In this document: positions 45,764-51,820 of the stretch, one piece after another
Numbering within the stretch: position 1 is the stretch's first letter
Layout of the letters: every line of letters begins with the position of its first letter
Assembly: GCA_015232465.1 (NCBI GenBank)
Contig: JADFZO010000004.1
Coordinates: 1-51,820, forward strand
Direction: 5' to 3'
Length of the DNA: 51,820 bases
Source of the DNA: Desulfamplus sp.
Lineage (GTDB): Bacteria; Desulfobacterota; Desulfobacteria; Desulfobacterales; Desulfobacteraceae
Translations under genes and position numbers: made by a program
Notes under the pieces: model-generated
Told to the model about the DNA's origin: nothing
Seen by the model: the letters and a program-made list of their open reading frames with translations, nothing else
Databases searched by the model: none

Positions 45764-46681
45764 TTACTCTTTGTAAAGTATATTAATTATTTGATCAATT
45801 CCTTGTAACAGCCTAAATGTGGGTCTTGATACGATCATCTCATCAATTATATATATCTCGTTGTTTTTAACTGCCTTGATAATTGCAAATCCCGACTCAC
45901 CTTTTATAATATCAACAGAGGTTTGGTTCATAACACCATTTTGAGCAAGAAAAACATCTATTTCAGATGCTCGTGACAGAATCTTCTCTTTTCCATAATT
46001 TCCAATATTTGTTCCCCGTGAAGCCGCAGCGTCAGTTGCCACATTGATACCACCAGCAGTTTCAAGTGCAAATATTGCCATTGAACCGGGCGTAAATGTC
46101 TTCATCTTTGAGTGGATCGCCTCAAAATAGACTCTTTTTGGTGTTTGATTTTTGCTACTCAACCGTTGTTGAGCAACTGATTTATAAAATCTAATTTGCT
46201 CTTTAAAATCACTAACCATCTTTTTAGCCTCATCTTCTCTGTCTGTTAAAGTTCCAAGTGCAAGCCAATAATCATACATCTCATCAACATCTGCTGGCTG
46301 AAGCGAGATAACAGCAATTGAAGATTTTTTAAGCCTTTTGATAAGTTCAGGATAGCCCCGCTCTATCATGGGTCTAACCAAAACAAGATCAGCTCCTGAG
46401 GCGATAAACTTTTCTGGATCATCTTGAGCAGAGAAGCTCCTCTTTTTTTTTGCGTACTCTGGAAAATCCTCATTTCTTGTAACACCAATGATCTCTTCAT
46501 TAAGACCAAGATAGAATAGATTTTCAGTGTGTGCACCATAAAGAGATATTATACGCTCAAACGGCTTATCTATTTTGATAATGCTGCCATTGGCATCTTT
46601 AATCTCTGCTGCAAAACTAACACTATTCAAACATAAACCAAAAATAAAACAGATATAAATATAGATAGATCGCCTCATCAA
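45764..46681 (-). CDS. ABC transporter substrate-binding protein (BtuF/FepB type)
   Basis: 305 residues with a signal peptide (about 1-24, ending SFA). The fold of class III binding proteins is seen: IKIDKPFERIISLYGAHTENLFYLGLNEEIIGV, GADLVLVRPMIERGYPELI and a long central helix (about 145-175). Its position behind a cobalamin riboswitch suggests a corrinoid ligand, though iron-chelate binding is possible for the family. Confidence 0.88.
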   Translation of the reverse strand: MMRRSIYIYICFIFGLCLNSVSFAAEIKDANGSIIKIDKPFERIISLYGAHTENLFYLGLNEEIIGVTRNEDFPEYAKKKRSFSAQDDPEKFIASGADLVLVRPMIERGYPELIKRLKKSSIAVISLQPADVDEMYDYWLALGTLTDREDEAKKMVSDFKEQIRFYKSVAQQRLSSKNQTPKRVYFEAIHSKMKTFTPGSMAIFALETAGGINVATDAAASRGTNIGNYGKEKILSRASEIDVFLAQNGVMNQTSVDIIKGESGFAIIKAVKNNEIYIIDEMIVSRPTFRLLQGIDQIINILYKE

Positions 46682-46684
46682 ATA

Positions 46685-47494
46685 TCAACCATTATAACCT
46701 TTAAAGTATGCAAGTTTTGAGTTTGAGTATGGATTGTATTCAACCCTAAGTTTCACGTGAAACACCCTCTCAATTATATTTTCGTCCATAACATCATCAG
46801 TTTTACCGCTACACACAATCTCTCCATTTTGCATAAAAATCAGTTCATCAGACCAGATTGCAGCAATATTTATATCGTGAAATACAGAGACTACAGTTCT
46901 GTTTCTCTCTTTTACCTCTTTTTTTACTAAGTTTAGCAGGCGGATAGTATGATTTATATCCATGTTAGAGAAGGCTTCATCTAAAAATAAGAGTGGCGTA
47001 TCTTGAGACAAAGCCCTTGCAAATAGGCATCTTTGACGCTCTCCGCCACTTAAATCTGTGATTTTTCTGTTTGCAAAATTTCTTATCTCTGTTTGCTCTA
47101 TTACACGATTTACAATCTCAATATCATCTTTAGATGGGTTAGAAAATCTGCCAATATATGGGTGTCTGCCCATCATAACAACCTCTTTGACTGTAAATGG
47201 AAAATTTATACTATAATTTTGTGCAACAAGTGAGATATACTTTGCAGTTTCACGCCTATCTATTGAGAGAATATCTGTTCCATGTGAAACACCATTGAGA
47301 TTAAGCAGCACCTTGCCAGATGTTGGTTTTAGATGCCCAATCATCAAATCAAGTAGAGTTGTTTTACCACAACCATTTGGGCCTAAAATTGAGTAGAACT
47401 TACCAGCTTCAAACTTTAAAGAGACATCTTTAACCACAGGCGTTACGAGTGGCAAAGTTTGATAGGCAAAAGTGATATTTTTAGCTTCAATCAT
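46685..47494 (-). CDS. ABC transporter ATP-binding protein (BtuD/FepC type)
   Basis: 269 residues. Walker A GPNGCGKTTLLDL, Q-loop (SLVAQNYSINFPFTVKEVVMMGRHPYIG), signature LSGGERQRCLFARALSQ, Walker B LLFLDEAFSNMD and switch His (VSVFHDINIAA). Powers the FecCD-type permease. Two parS-like sites (46749 and 47276) are embedded, coding VFHVKL and GVSHGT. It lies three bases from the binding-protein gene. Confidence 0.94.
   Translation of the reverse strand: MIEAKNITFAYQTLPLVTPVVKDVSLKFEAGKFYSILGPNGCGKTTLLDLMIGHLKPTSGKVLLNLNGVSHGTDILSIDRRETAKYISLVAQNYSINFPFTVKEVVMMGRHPYIGRFSNPSKDDIEIVNRVIEQTEIRNFANRKITDLSGGERQRCLFARALSQDTPLLFLDEAFSNMDINHTIRLLNLVKKEVKERNRTVVSVFHDINIAAIWSDELIFMQNGEIVCSGKTDDVMDENIIERVFHVKLRVEYNPYSNSKLAYFKGYNG
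46749..46764. other. parS-like site 4 (in the ABC ATPase gene)
   Basis: AGTTTCACGTGAAACA matches the consensus at 15 of 16 positions, the best copy against that form. It lies inside the 45.2-48.1 kb interval where the KOPS-type octamers change strand. Confidence 0.88.
47276..47291. other. parS-like site 5 (in the ABC ATPase gene)
   Basis: TGTTCCATGTGAAACA is 14 of 16 to TGTTTCACGTGAAACA and 15 of 16 to the Bacillus-type variant TGTTCCACGTGAAACA. Confidence 0.7.
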
Positions 47495-47512
47495 AATTGA
47501 ATCATAAAGGCT

Positions 47513-48586
47513 CTATCTGATATTTCCCTGTTTAAAAATCCAGCAAAAAACTGGTCCCCCAATTAAAGCTGTTAAGACTCCAATTGGAATTTCATGTGGA
47601 AGCACTGCACGGGTGATTGTATCTGCAAGTAGGAGCAAAAGAGCACCCGCTATTGTTGCAACTGGAATGAGCAGACGGTTATCAGGTCCAGTTATAAATC
47701 TTACCATGTGCGGAACCAAAAGCCCCACAAATCCAATAATTCCAGAGACAGAGACAGAGACAGCAGCGAGCATTGAGCCTGTAATTAGCAAGATTAAAGT
47801 TACCCGTTTTGTATCCACTCCAAGAGTTGAGGCTGATCTCTCTCCAAGTGATATAAGATTTAAATCTCTTGCAAATATGATAGAGATAACAGAGCCTATT
47901 AAAAGAAAAATTAGAGTAACTGCAACATCTATCCATGTTTTAGAGGCAAAACTTCCCATCAACCAGAATATAATAACAGCAACCTGCTCATCAGCAACAT
48001 ATTTAAGAAAGCTGATTCCAGCAGATAAAATAGCAGCAACAATAATGCCAGATAGTATAAGATTGTTTGAGGATAGGGTAGGGTAGGAGCTTTGCCCTGT
48101 TGTTGATAGAAATATGACCACAAACAGAGTTAAAGATGCACCAGCAAATGCAAAGAGAGGAACAGATACAAAAGAAGCACCTAAGTTTAATAATATTGCA
48201 ATAGATGCACCAAAAGCAGCCCCAGCAGAGACCCCTAAGGTGTAGGGATCAGCAAGTGGGTTGAGCAAAATTCCCTGAAAAATCACCCCTGAAAGCGATA
48301 GAGCTGCTCCAACTATTACGCAGGTTAAAATTCTTGGAAGCCTAACATCAATTACAATTGTAATCCAGCTATTAATAATATCGTCAGAGAGAGCACTATT
48401 GCCAACTCCTTGTGTTAAGACATCAATACCGATAAATTTTGATACTATAATTTTAAATATATCAATCAAAGATATATCAACATAGCCCATACGAGCAGAT
48501 ATAATTATCAATCCTGTAAGCAGAATCAGCAGTATAAAAACTATAGCTTTTGTGCTTTTTGATGATATATTCATAAGACTTGGCAC
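47513..48586 (-). CDS. ABC transporter permease, FecCD/BtuC type
   Basis: 357 residues with about ten transmembrane helices. VRLPRILTCVIVGAALSLSGVIFQGILLNPLADPYTLGVSAGA and VGLLVPHMVRFITGPDNR are family landmarks, the second lying at the coupling helix. First gene of the riboswitch-controlled operon, probably importing corrinoids. The loop TTGQSSYPTLSSNN is coded over a KOPS-type octamer on the opposite strand (48076). The ATG at 48586 has no strong ribosome-binding site; the ATG four codons later is an alternative. Confidence 0.92.
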   Translation of the reverse strand: MPSLMNISSKSTKAIVFILLILLTGLIIISARMGYVDISLIDIFKIIVSKFIGIDVLTQGVGNSALSDDIINSWITIVIDVRLPRILTCVIVGAALSLSGVIFQGILLNPLADPYTLGVSAGAAFGASIAILLNLGASFVSVPLFAFAGASLTLFVVIFLSTTGQSSYPTLSSNNLILSGIIVAAILSAGISFLKYVADEQVAVIIFWLMGSFASKTWIDVAVTLIFLLIGSVISIIFARDLNLISLGERSASTLGVDTKRVTLILLITGSMLAAVSVSVSGIIGFVGLLVPHMVRFITGPDNRLLIPVATIAGALLLLLADTITRAVLPHEIPIGVLTALIGGPVFCWIFKQGNIR

Positions 48587-48640
48587 TTTATCTCTCTATT
48601 AAAGATCTCAATAGTCTTGAATGGTTAAATTTAAAATAAA

Positions 48641-48674
48641 ACTCCCCATACCGTTTACATTCGATATGGGGAGT
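48641..48674 (-). terminator. Terminator of the cobalamin riboswitch expression platform
   Basis: ACTCCCCATA and TATGGGGAGT form a 10-bp stem; on the minus strand a U-rich stretch follows. It lies between the aptamer and the permease start, so the switch probably works by premature termination when cobalamin is bound. Confidence 0.85.
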
Positions 48675-48741
48675 CCGTATTTATCCTCAAATATTATATG
48701 TTGTCTCCTATCCGAACCTCGCGGGAAACAGGGACTTTAAA

Positions 48742-48936
48742 TCTATATTCAGGCAGGTCTTCTGGCTTCTGGATCAATTTACTACTCTGCATCTTCCCAT
48801 TTTCTCTATTTTTTTATTAACTTAACTAAGCAATTCAAAATAGATTAAAAACAGTGATTTAAGGCAGATTTCATCCCCAGTTACAGCGGCGGGTCCGCTC
48901 CTGATTTTCACAGGATTCCCTTTTTAAAATACCTGA
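48742..48936 (-). ncRNA. Cobalamin riboswitch
   Basis: Read on the minus strand, the aptamer landmarks are in order: GGGAATCCTGTGAAAATCAGGAGCGG, CCCGCCGCTGTAACTGGGGA, an extended variable arm, GGGAAGATGC and the B12 box CCAGAAGACCTGCC. It lies upstream of the transporter and cobI-cbiET-cbiF-cbiG-cobJ operon, which it would repress in the presence of adenosyl- or methylcobalamin. The spacing to the first gene leaves room for the terminator at 48641-48674. Confidence 0.95.
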
Positions 48937-48953
48937 AATTTAAAAATTTTGCA

Positions 48954-48982
48954 TAAGTAAGATTATTTTTTTCATAAGTCAA
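48954..48982 (-). promoter_or_regulatory. Likely promoter of the cobalamin operon
   Basis: On the minus strand TTGACT (48982-48977) and TACTTA (48959-48954) are 17 bases apart, placing transcription start just before the riboswitch aptamer. Confidence 0.55.
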
Positions 48983-49038
48983 TTAAAAATAGCATAATTT
49001 AGCAAACCTTTATCTTCTTAGGAAAATATCAGTTTGAC

Positions 49039-49055
49039 CCTATATTAAATATAGG
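49039..49055. promoter_or_regulatory. Perfect palindrome upstream of the shikimate-kinase-like gene
   Basis: CCTATATTAAATATAGG is a perfect palindrome around a central A, 140 bases before the gene at 49195, in the divergent gap between the riboswitch promoter and that gene. Operator-like; no regulator recognised. The rest of the 49056-49194 stretch is AT-rich with no gene seen. Confidence 0.45.
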
Positions 49056-49194
49056 ATAAGTTGCCATCTTAATATTTTTGATATTCCATAGATAAACAGG
49101 CTATAAAAAAGTGTTTTGCATCAATAATTGATATTAAAATTAATGAAATTATATAAATAGGCAAATTAACGAGATATAAGGAGTCCTATCCATA

Positions 49195-49728
49195 ATGAAA
49201 TCAAATTTGACTTTAATTGGAATGCCAGGTGCTGGCAAAAGCACAGTGGGCATCATTCTTGCCAAAAATTTAACCTTTGGATTTCTTGATACTGATGTCT
49301 TGATCCAAATTAACCAGCAAAAATCTCTTCAACAAATTATAGATGGCAGCGATCATCTAAATTTAAGAAGAATCGAAGAGGGGGAGATTTTAAAACTAAA
49401 CATAGATAAACACATAATAGCCACAGGCGGTAGTGTTCCGTATAGCGAAAAGGCTATGGAGCACCTTAAAAATATATCTGAAATTGTATTTTTATATGTC
49501 AGTTATGATGAGCTTGAGAGGCGTATCCACAACTTTGAGACACGCGGAATCTCAAAAGCACCAAATCAGACATTTAAAGAGATATATGATGAGCGTCAGA
49601 TACTTTATAAAAAATATGCTGATATTGTAGTGGACTGTTACAGGCTTAATCAAGATCAGGTGGCTATGGAGATTGTAAAATCATATATTCTTAAAGGTGC
49701 TGCAAATAATAATAATAAGGGGATATAA
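49195..49728 (+). CDS. Shikimate-kinase-like P-loop kinase
   Basis: 177 residues. P-loop GMPGAGKSTVG, DTD (FLDTDVLIQ), LRRIEEGEIL (the shikimate-binding Arg position) and ATGGSVPYSEKAM. True shikimate kinases usually have GGG where this has GGS, and the neighbours are not aromatic genes but a DUF1638-ASKHA fusion eight bases on. Shikimate is the default guess, but a different small substrate is possible. A good AAGGAG precedes the ATG. Confidence 0.8.
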   Translation: MKSNLTLIGMPGAGKSTVGIILAKNLTFGFLDTDVLIQINQQKSLQQIIDGSDHLNLRRIEEGEILKLNIDKHIIATGGSVPYSEKAMEHLKNISEIVFLYVSYDELERRIHNFETRGISKAPNQTFKEIYDERQILYKKYADIVVDCYRLNQDQVAMEIVKSYILKGAANNNNKGI

Positions 49729-49735
49729 TTTTAAC

Positions 49736-51820
49736 ATGAGCCGTTTAAAAATTCTCCATTTTATTGGGTGCGGTGTGCTTGCACCAGATGTTAAAGAGAT
49801 TGCAGATAGATTAAAGATAGAAATTAAGATGACCTTTCTGCCAGGAGGGCTGCACGACAAGCCAAATGAGTTAAGATTAAGGCTGCAATCTGCAATTGAT
49901 GAGGCTGCAAAAGATAAAAGCTGCTCTCGAATTGTTGTTGGATATGGAATCTGCGGTAGGGGAACGGTTGGAATCAATGCTCCTCACGTTTCTTTAGCCA
50001 TTCCAAAGGTGCACGACTGTATTGCTATGTTTATGGGAAGTGATGAGGCATACAAAAGAGAGTTTGCAAAGTATCCCGGCACATTTTATCTATCAGCAGG
50101 TTGGTGTATTGAAAAATGGAGAGCAGAAGATAGGGTAAAAGAGGGTAAACAAGAGCAAAAAATCTGGATTGGCTCAGAGTCAATGGGGTGTAGTGAGCTA
50201 AAAAAAAGATATGGTGAAAAAGGTAGTGGTAAAATCATAGATTTTTTTAGCAGTTGGCAGAAAAATTATCAAAGAGCAGCCTTTATTGATACTGGCGCCT
50301 CAAATGGTGAGCGATATGAGAAACAGGCTCAAAATATGGCAAAAGAGTATGGTTGGATATATGAAAAAATTGAAGGCGATTCATCTTTAATGGTCAAAAT
50401 GTTGACCCAAGATTACTCTGATGATGCAATTTTGGTTGTTCCGCCACACCACACCACAATCTATTCAGCTTTTAAAAACTCTTTAGATTCAGCCCCAATC
50501 TTTAGTAGCAAAGTTGAAAAAGAAGAGGGTAGGGGGGCAGATTGTCAAATAGAAAATGGAAAAAAAAGCACTGGGATCAAAGAAGAGCCAAAAGAGGTAA
50601 GTGGAGCTAAGAAAGAGGGTAGGGGGCTTTTGATTCGCTACGGACTTGGGATTGACGCTGGTGGAACATACACTGATGCTGTTATCTATGATTTTCACGA
50701 CAAAAAGATAATTCACAAAAACAAAGCCCTAACAACCAAATGGGATTTTTCTATTGGCATTGACAACGCATTGTCAAAATTAGATCAAGATATGCTATCA
50801 AAAGTTGAGCTGGTCTCCATCTCAACAACACTTGCAACAAACGCAATTGTTGAGGGTGAGGGGCAAAAGACTGGACTCCTTTTAATGAAGAGTGCTGGCA
50901 TGGTATCTGATGATTTGATTGAGCACATTCCAAAACGTAACATAAAAGGGTATATAAATATAAGCGGTGAGGAGGTTGAGCCAGTTGATGAGGCTGAGGT
51001 AAGGGCAGTTGTAAGGGAGATGATGAAAAACGATCAGGTAACTGCATTTGCTGTATCTGGTTTTGCTGGGGCTATCAACCCTGCACATGAGTTAATAGTT
51101 AAAAAGATAGTTGAAGAGGAGAGCAAAATGGTTGCATGTTGCGGGCATGAGCTATCTGATCTTTTGAACTTTGTTGTTCGTGCTCAAACTGCTGTCCTAA
51201 ATGCCCGTATCATTCCACGAATGGTAAAATTTTTTCGCGAGATTGACCATGTTCTAAAACAGCGTGGAGTCTTTGCTCCTATTATGGTTGTAAAGGGTGA
51301 TGGAACTTTAATATCCTCTGAGATGGCTAAAGAGAGACCAGTTGATACCATTTTATCAGGACCCGCTGCAAGTGTTGCTGGAGCAAAACTTTTAACGGGT
51401 TTAAGTAATGCAATGGTTGTTGATATGGGTGGAACAACAACTGACACAGCAGATATTTGCGACAATATGGTTGCAGTTTGCCAAAGCGGGGCAAGGGTTG
51501 GCGGATTTGCGACTCATGTTAAAGCCTTAGATATGCGAACTGTTGGTCTTGGAGGAGATAGCCTTATAAGGTGGGTAAAAGGGGATTTTGCAATCGGTCC
51601 AAGACGAGTTGCACCGCTGGTATTGGCTGCAAATCTTGATCCTTCTGGATTTAATCAAGTACTGTTCCACATGGAACAACGAAATATTCCCCACTTAGAA
51701 CAGGTGATCTTTGTGGCTATGGATAGAGGAGAACTCCCTTTTAGTCCAACTGCTCAAGAGCTTCAAATATATGAGCTTCTCTTAAACCGTCCACACACAC
51801 CAGAAGAGCTGGCAGAGGCA
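49736..51820 (+). CDS. DUF1638 - hydantoinase/oxoprolinase (ASKHA) fusion, partial
   Basis: One uninterrupted frame of at least 695 codons runs off the right edge. Residues about 1-245 are DUF1638 (FIGCGVLAPDV, LPGGLHDKPNELR, VVGYGICGRGT, YPGTFYLSAGWCIEKW, FIDTGASNGERYEKQA). Residues about 250-300 are a charged linker with EEGRG and KKEGRG. From about 303 an ASKHA domain of the hydantoinase/oxoprolinase type begins (LGIDAGGTYTDAVIYD, STTLATNAIVEGEGQ, VVDMGGTTTDTADI, DMRTVGLGGDSLI). DUF1638 proteins often occur with corrinoid methyltransferase genes, and ASKHA proteins include RamA-type corrinoid activators, so that role is a reasonable guess. Confidence 0.85.
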   Translation, partial: MSRLKILHFIGCGVLAPDVKEIADRLKIEIKMTFLPGGLHDKPNELRLRLQSAIDEAAKDKSCSRIVVGYGICGRGTVGINAPHVSLAIPKVHDCIAMFMGSDEAYKREFAKYPGTFYLSAGWCIEKWRAEDRVKEGKQEQKIWIGSESMGCSELKKRYGEKGSGKIIDFFSSWQKNYQRAAFIDTGASNGERYEKQAQNMAKEYGWIYEKIEGDSSLMVKMLTQDYSDDAILVVPPHHTTIYSAFKNSLDSAPIFSSKVEKEEGRGADCQIENGKKSTGIKEEPKEVSGAKKEGRGLLIRYGLGIDAGGTYTDAVIYDFHDKKIIHKNKALTTKWDFSIGIDNALSKLDQDMLSKVELVSISTTLATNAIVEGEGQKTGLLLMKSAGMVSDDLIEHIPKRNIKGYINISGEEVEPVDEAEVRAVVREMMKNDQVTAFAVSGFAGAINPAHELIVKKIVEEESKMVACCGHELSDLLNFVVRAQTAVLNARIIPRMVKFFREIDHVLKQRGVFAPIMVVKGDGTLISSEMAKERPVDTILSGPAASVAGAKLLTGLSNAMVVDMGGTTTDTADICDNMVAVCQSGARVGGFATHVKALDMRTVGLGGDSLIRWVKGDFAIGPRRVAPLVLAANLDPSGFNQVLFHMEQRNIPHLEQVIFVAMDRGELPFSPTAQELQIYELLLNRPHTPEELAEA
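51663..51678. other. parS-like site 6 (in the DUF1638 fusion gene)
   Basis: TGTTCCACATGGAACA is 15 of 16 to the Bacillus parS variant TGTTCCACGTGGAACA and 13 of 16 to the TGTTTCAC form. Confidence 0.65.

Larger units (their letters stand above)
48076..50624 (+). other. Three KOPS-type octamers, all plus strand
   Basis: GGGTAGGG occurs on the plus strand at 48076-48083 (opposite to the coding strand of the permease), 50527-50534 and 50617-50624 (both within the linker of the DUF1638-hydantoinase fusion). They point rightwards, opposite to the set at 42.2-45.2 kb. Confidence 0.65.

Noticed and set aside
46010-46025. TGTTCCCCGTGAAGCC as a further parS site
   Set aside because: Only 13 of 16 to the nearest consensus form, with a change in the central core; not counted.
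48690-48740. tRNA-like sequence around TCCGAACCTCGCGGG downstream of the riboswitch
   Set aside because: No cloverleaf can be drawn around it; it belongs to the riboswitch leader.
14677-51820. Classical DnaA boxes (TTATCCACA)
   Set aside because: Only near matches such as TTATCCACG inside tmcB and TTATCCATA inside rtcB were seen; no cluster.

Overview
The window looks like a stretch of chromosome from an AT-rich sulfate-reducing member of the Desulfobacterota (Desulfobacterales-like). The main evidence is a complete transmembrane electron-transfer complex of the Tmc type (tmcD-C-B-A), a DUF6178 protein, a periplasmic cobaltochelatase of the CbiK-P type, a tungsten-type aldehyde:ferredoxin oxidoreductase with a TupA tungstate-binding protein, and a large cobalamin operon under a B12 riboswitch. 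I saw no phage, insertion sequence, CRISPR array, rRNA or tRNA gene.

Layout. 0-4.2 kb: an ExbD-like membrane protein, then on the minus strand DAHP synthase, tgt, mntP and a small membrane protein. The DAHP synthase gene is preceded by a clear transcription attenuator with a Tyr/Phe/Trp-rich leader peptide. 4.4-8.8 kb: plsB and a MurU-AmgK-like fusion. 9.0-12.9 kb (minus): tupA, an oxyanion-type porin and a diheme protein with a molybdopterin-domain-like region. 13.2-14.4 kb: a two-gene RdgC-like operon, followed by an array of GTTATGAACA repeats. 14.7-26.7 kb: leucyl aminopeptidase, alpha/beta hydrolase, RtcB, AOR, TamB and a TamA/BamA-like protein. 27.1-32.9 kb: tmcDCBA plus DUF6178. 32.9-38.7 kb: an MBL hydrolase, acyl-CoA dehydrogenase, glycerol kinase, and an orphan ParA ATPase with a coiled-coil partner. 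38.8-40.9 kb: periplasmic CbiK and a core-MetE-like methyltransferase. 41.0-48.9 kb (minus): riboswitch - BtuC/D/F-like transporter - cobI - cbiET - cbiF - cbiG - cobJ. 49.2-51.8 kb: a shikimate-kinase-like gene and a DUF1638-hydantoinase/oxoprolinase fusion that runs off the window.

The most interesting hidden layer lies inside coding sequence between 42.2 and 51.7 kb. There are six near-consensus parS centromere sites (TGTTTCACGTGAAACA type). In the same interval there are eleven KOPS-type octamers (GGGNAGGG): all eight left of 45.3 kb are on the minus strand and all three right of 48.0 kb are on the plus strand, so they diverge from a point in 45.2-48.1 kb. Several sit in protein linkers or loops. 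Together this suggests an origin-proximal centromere region written over the cobalamin operon. The repeat array at 14.4 kb (eight units one base away from DnaA-box form, next to a very AT-rich tract) is a second, independent DNA-level signal whose role is open.

Functional threads: corrinoid synthesis and uptake (CbiK, cob operon, MetE-like, possibly the DUF1638/ASKHA protein as a corrinoid-activase relative); tungsten (TupA, AOR); periplasm-membrane electron transfer (Tmc, diheme protein); envelope biogenesis (PlsB, TamAB, MurU-AmgK). All assignments come from reading sequence by eye; no database search was run.
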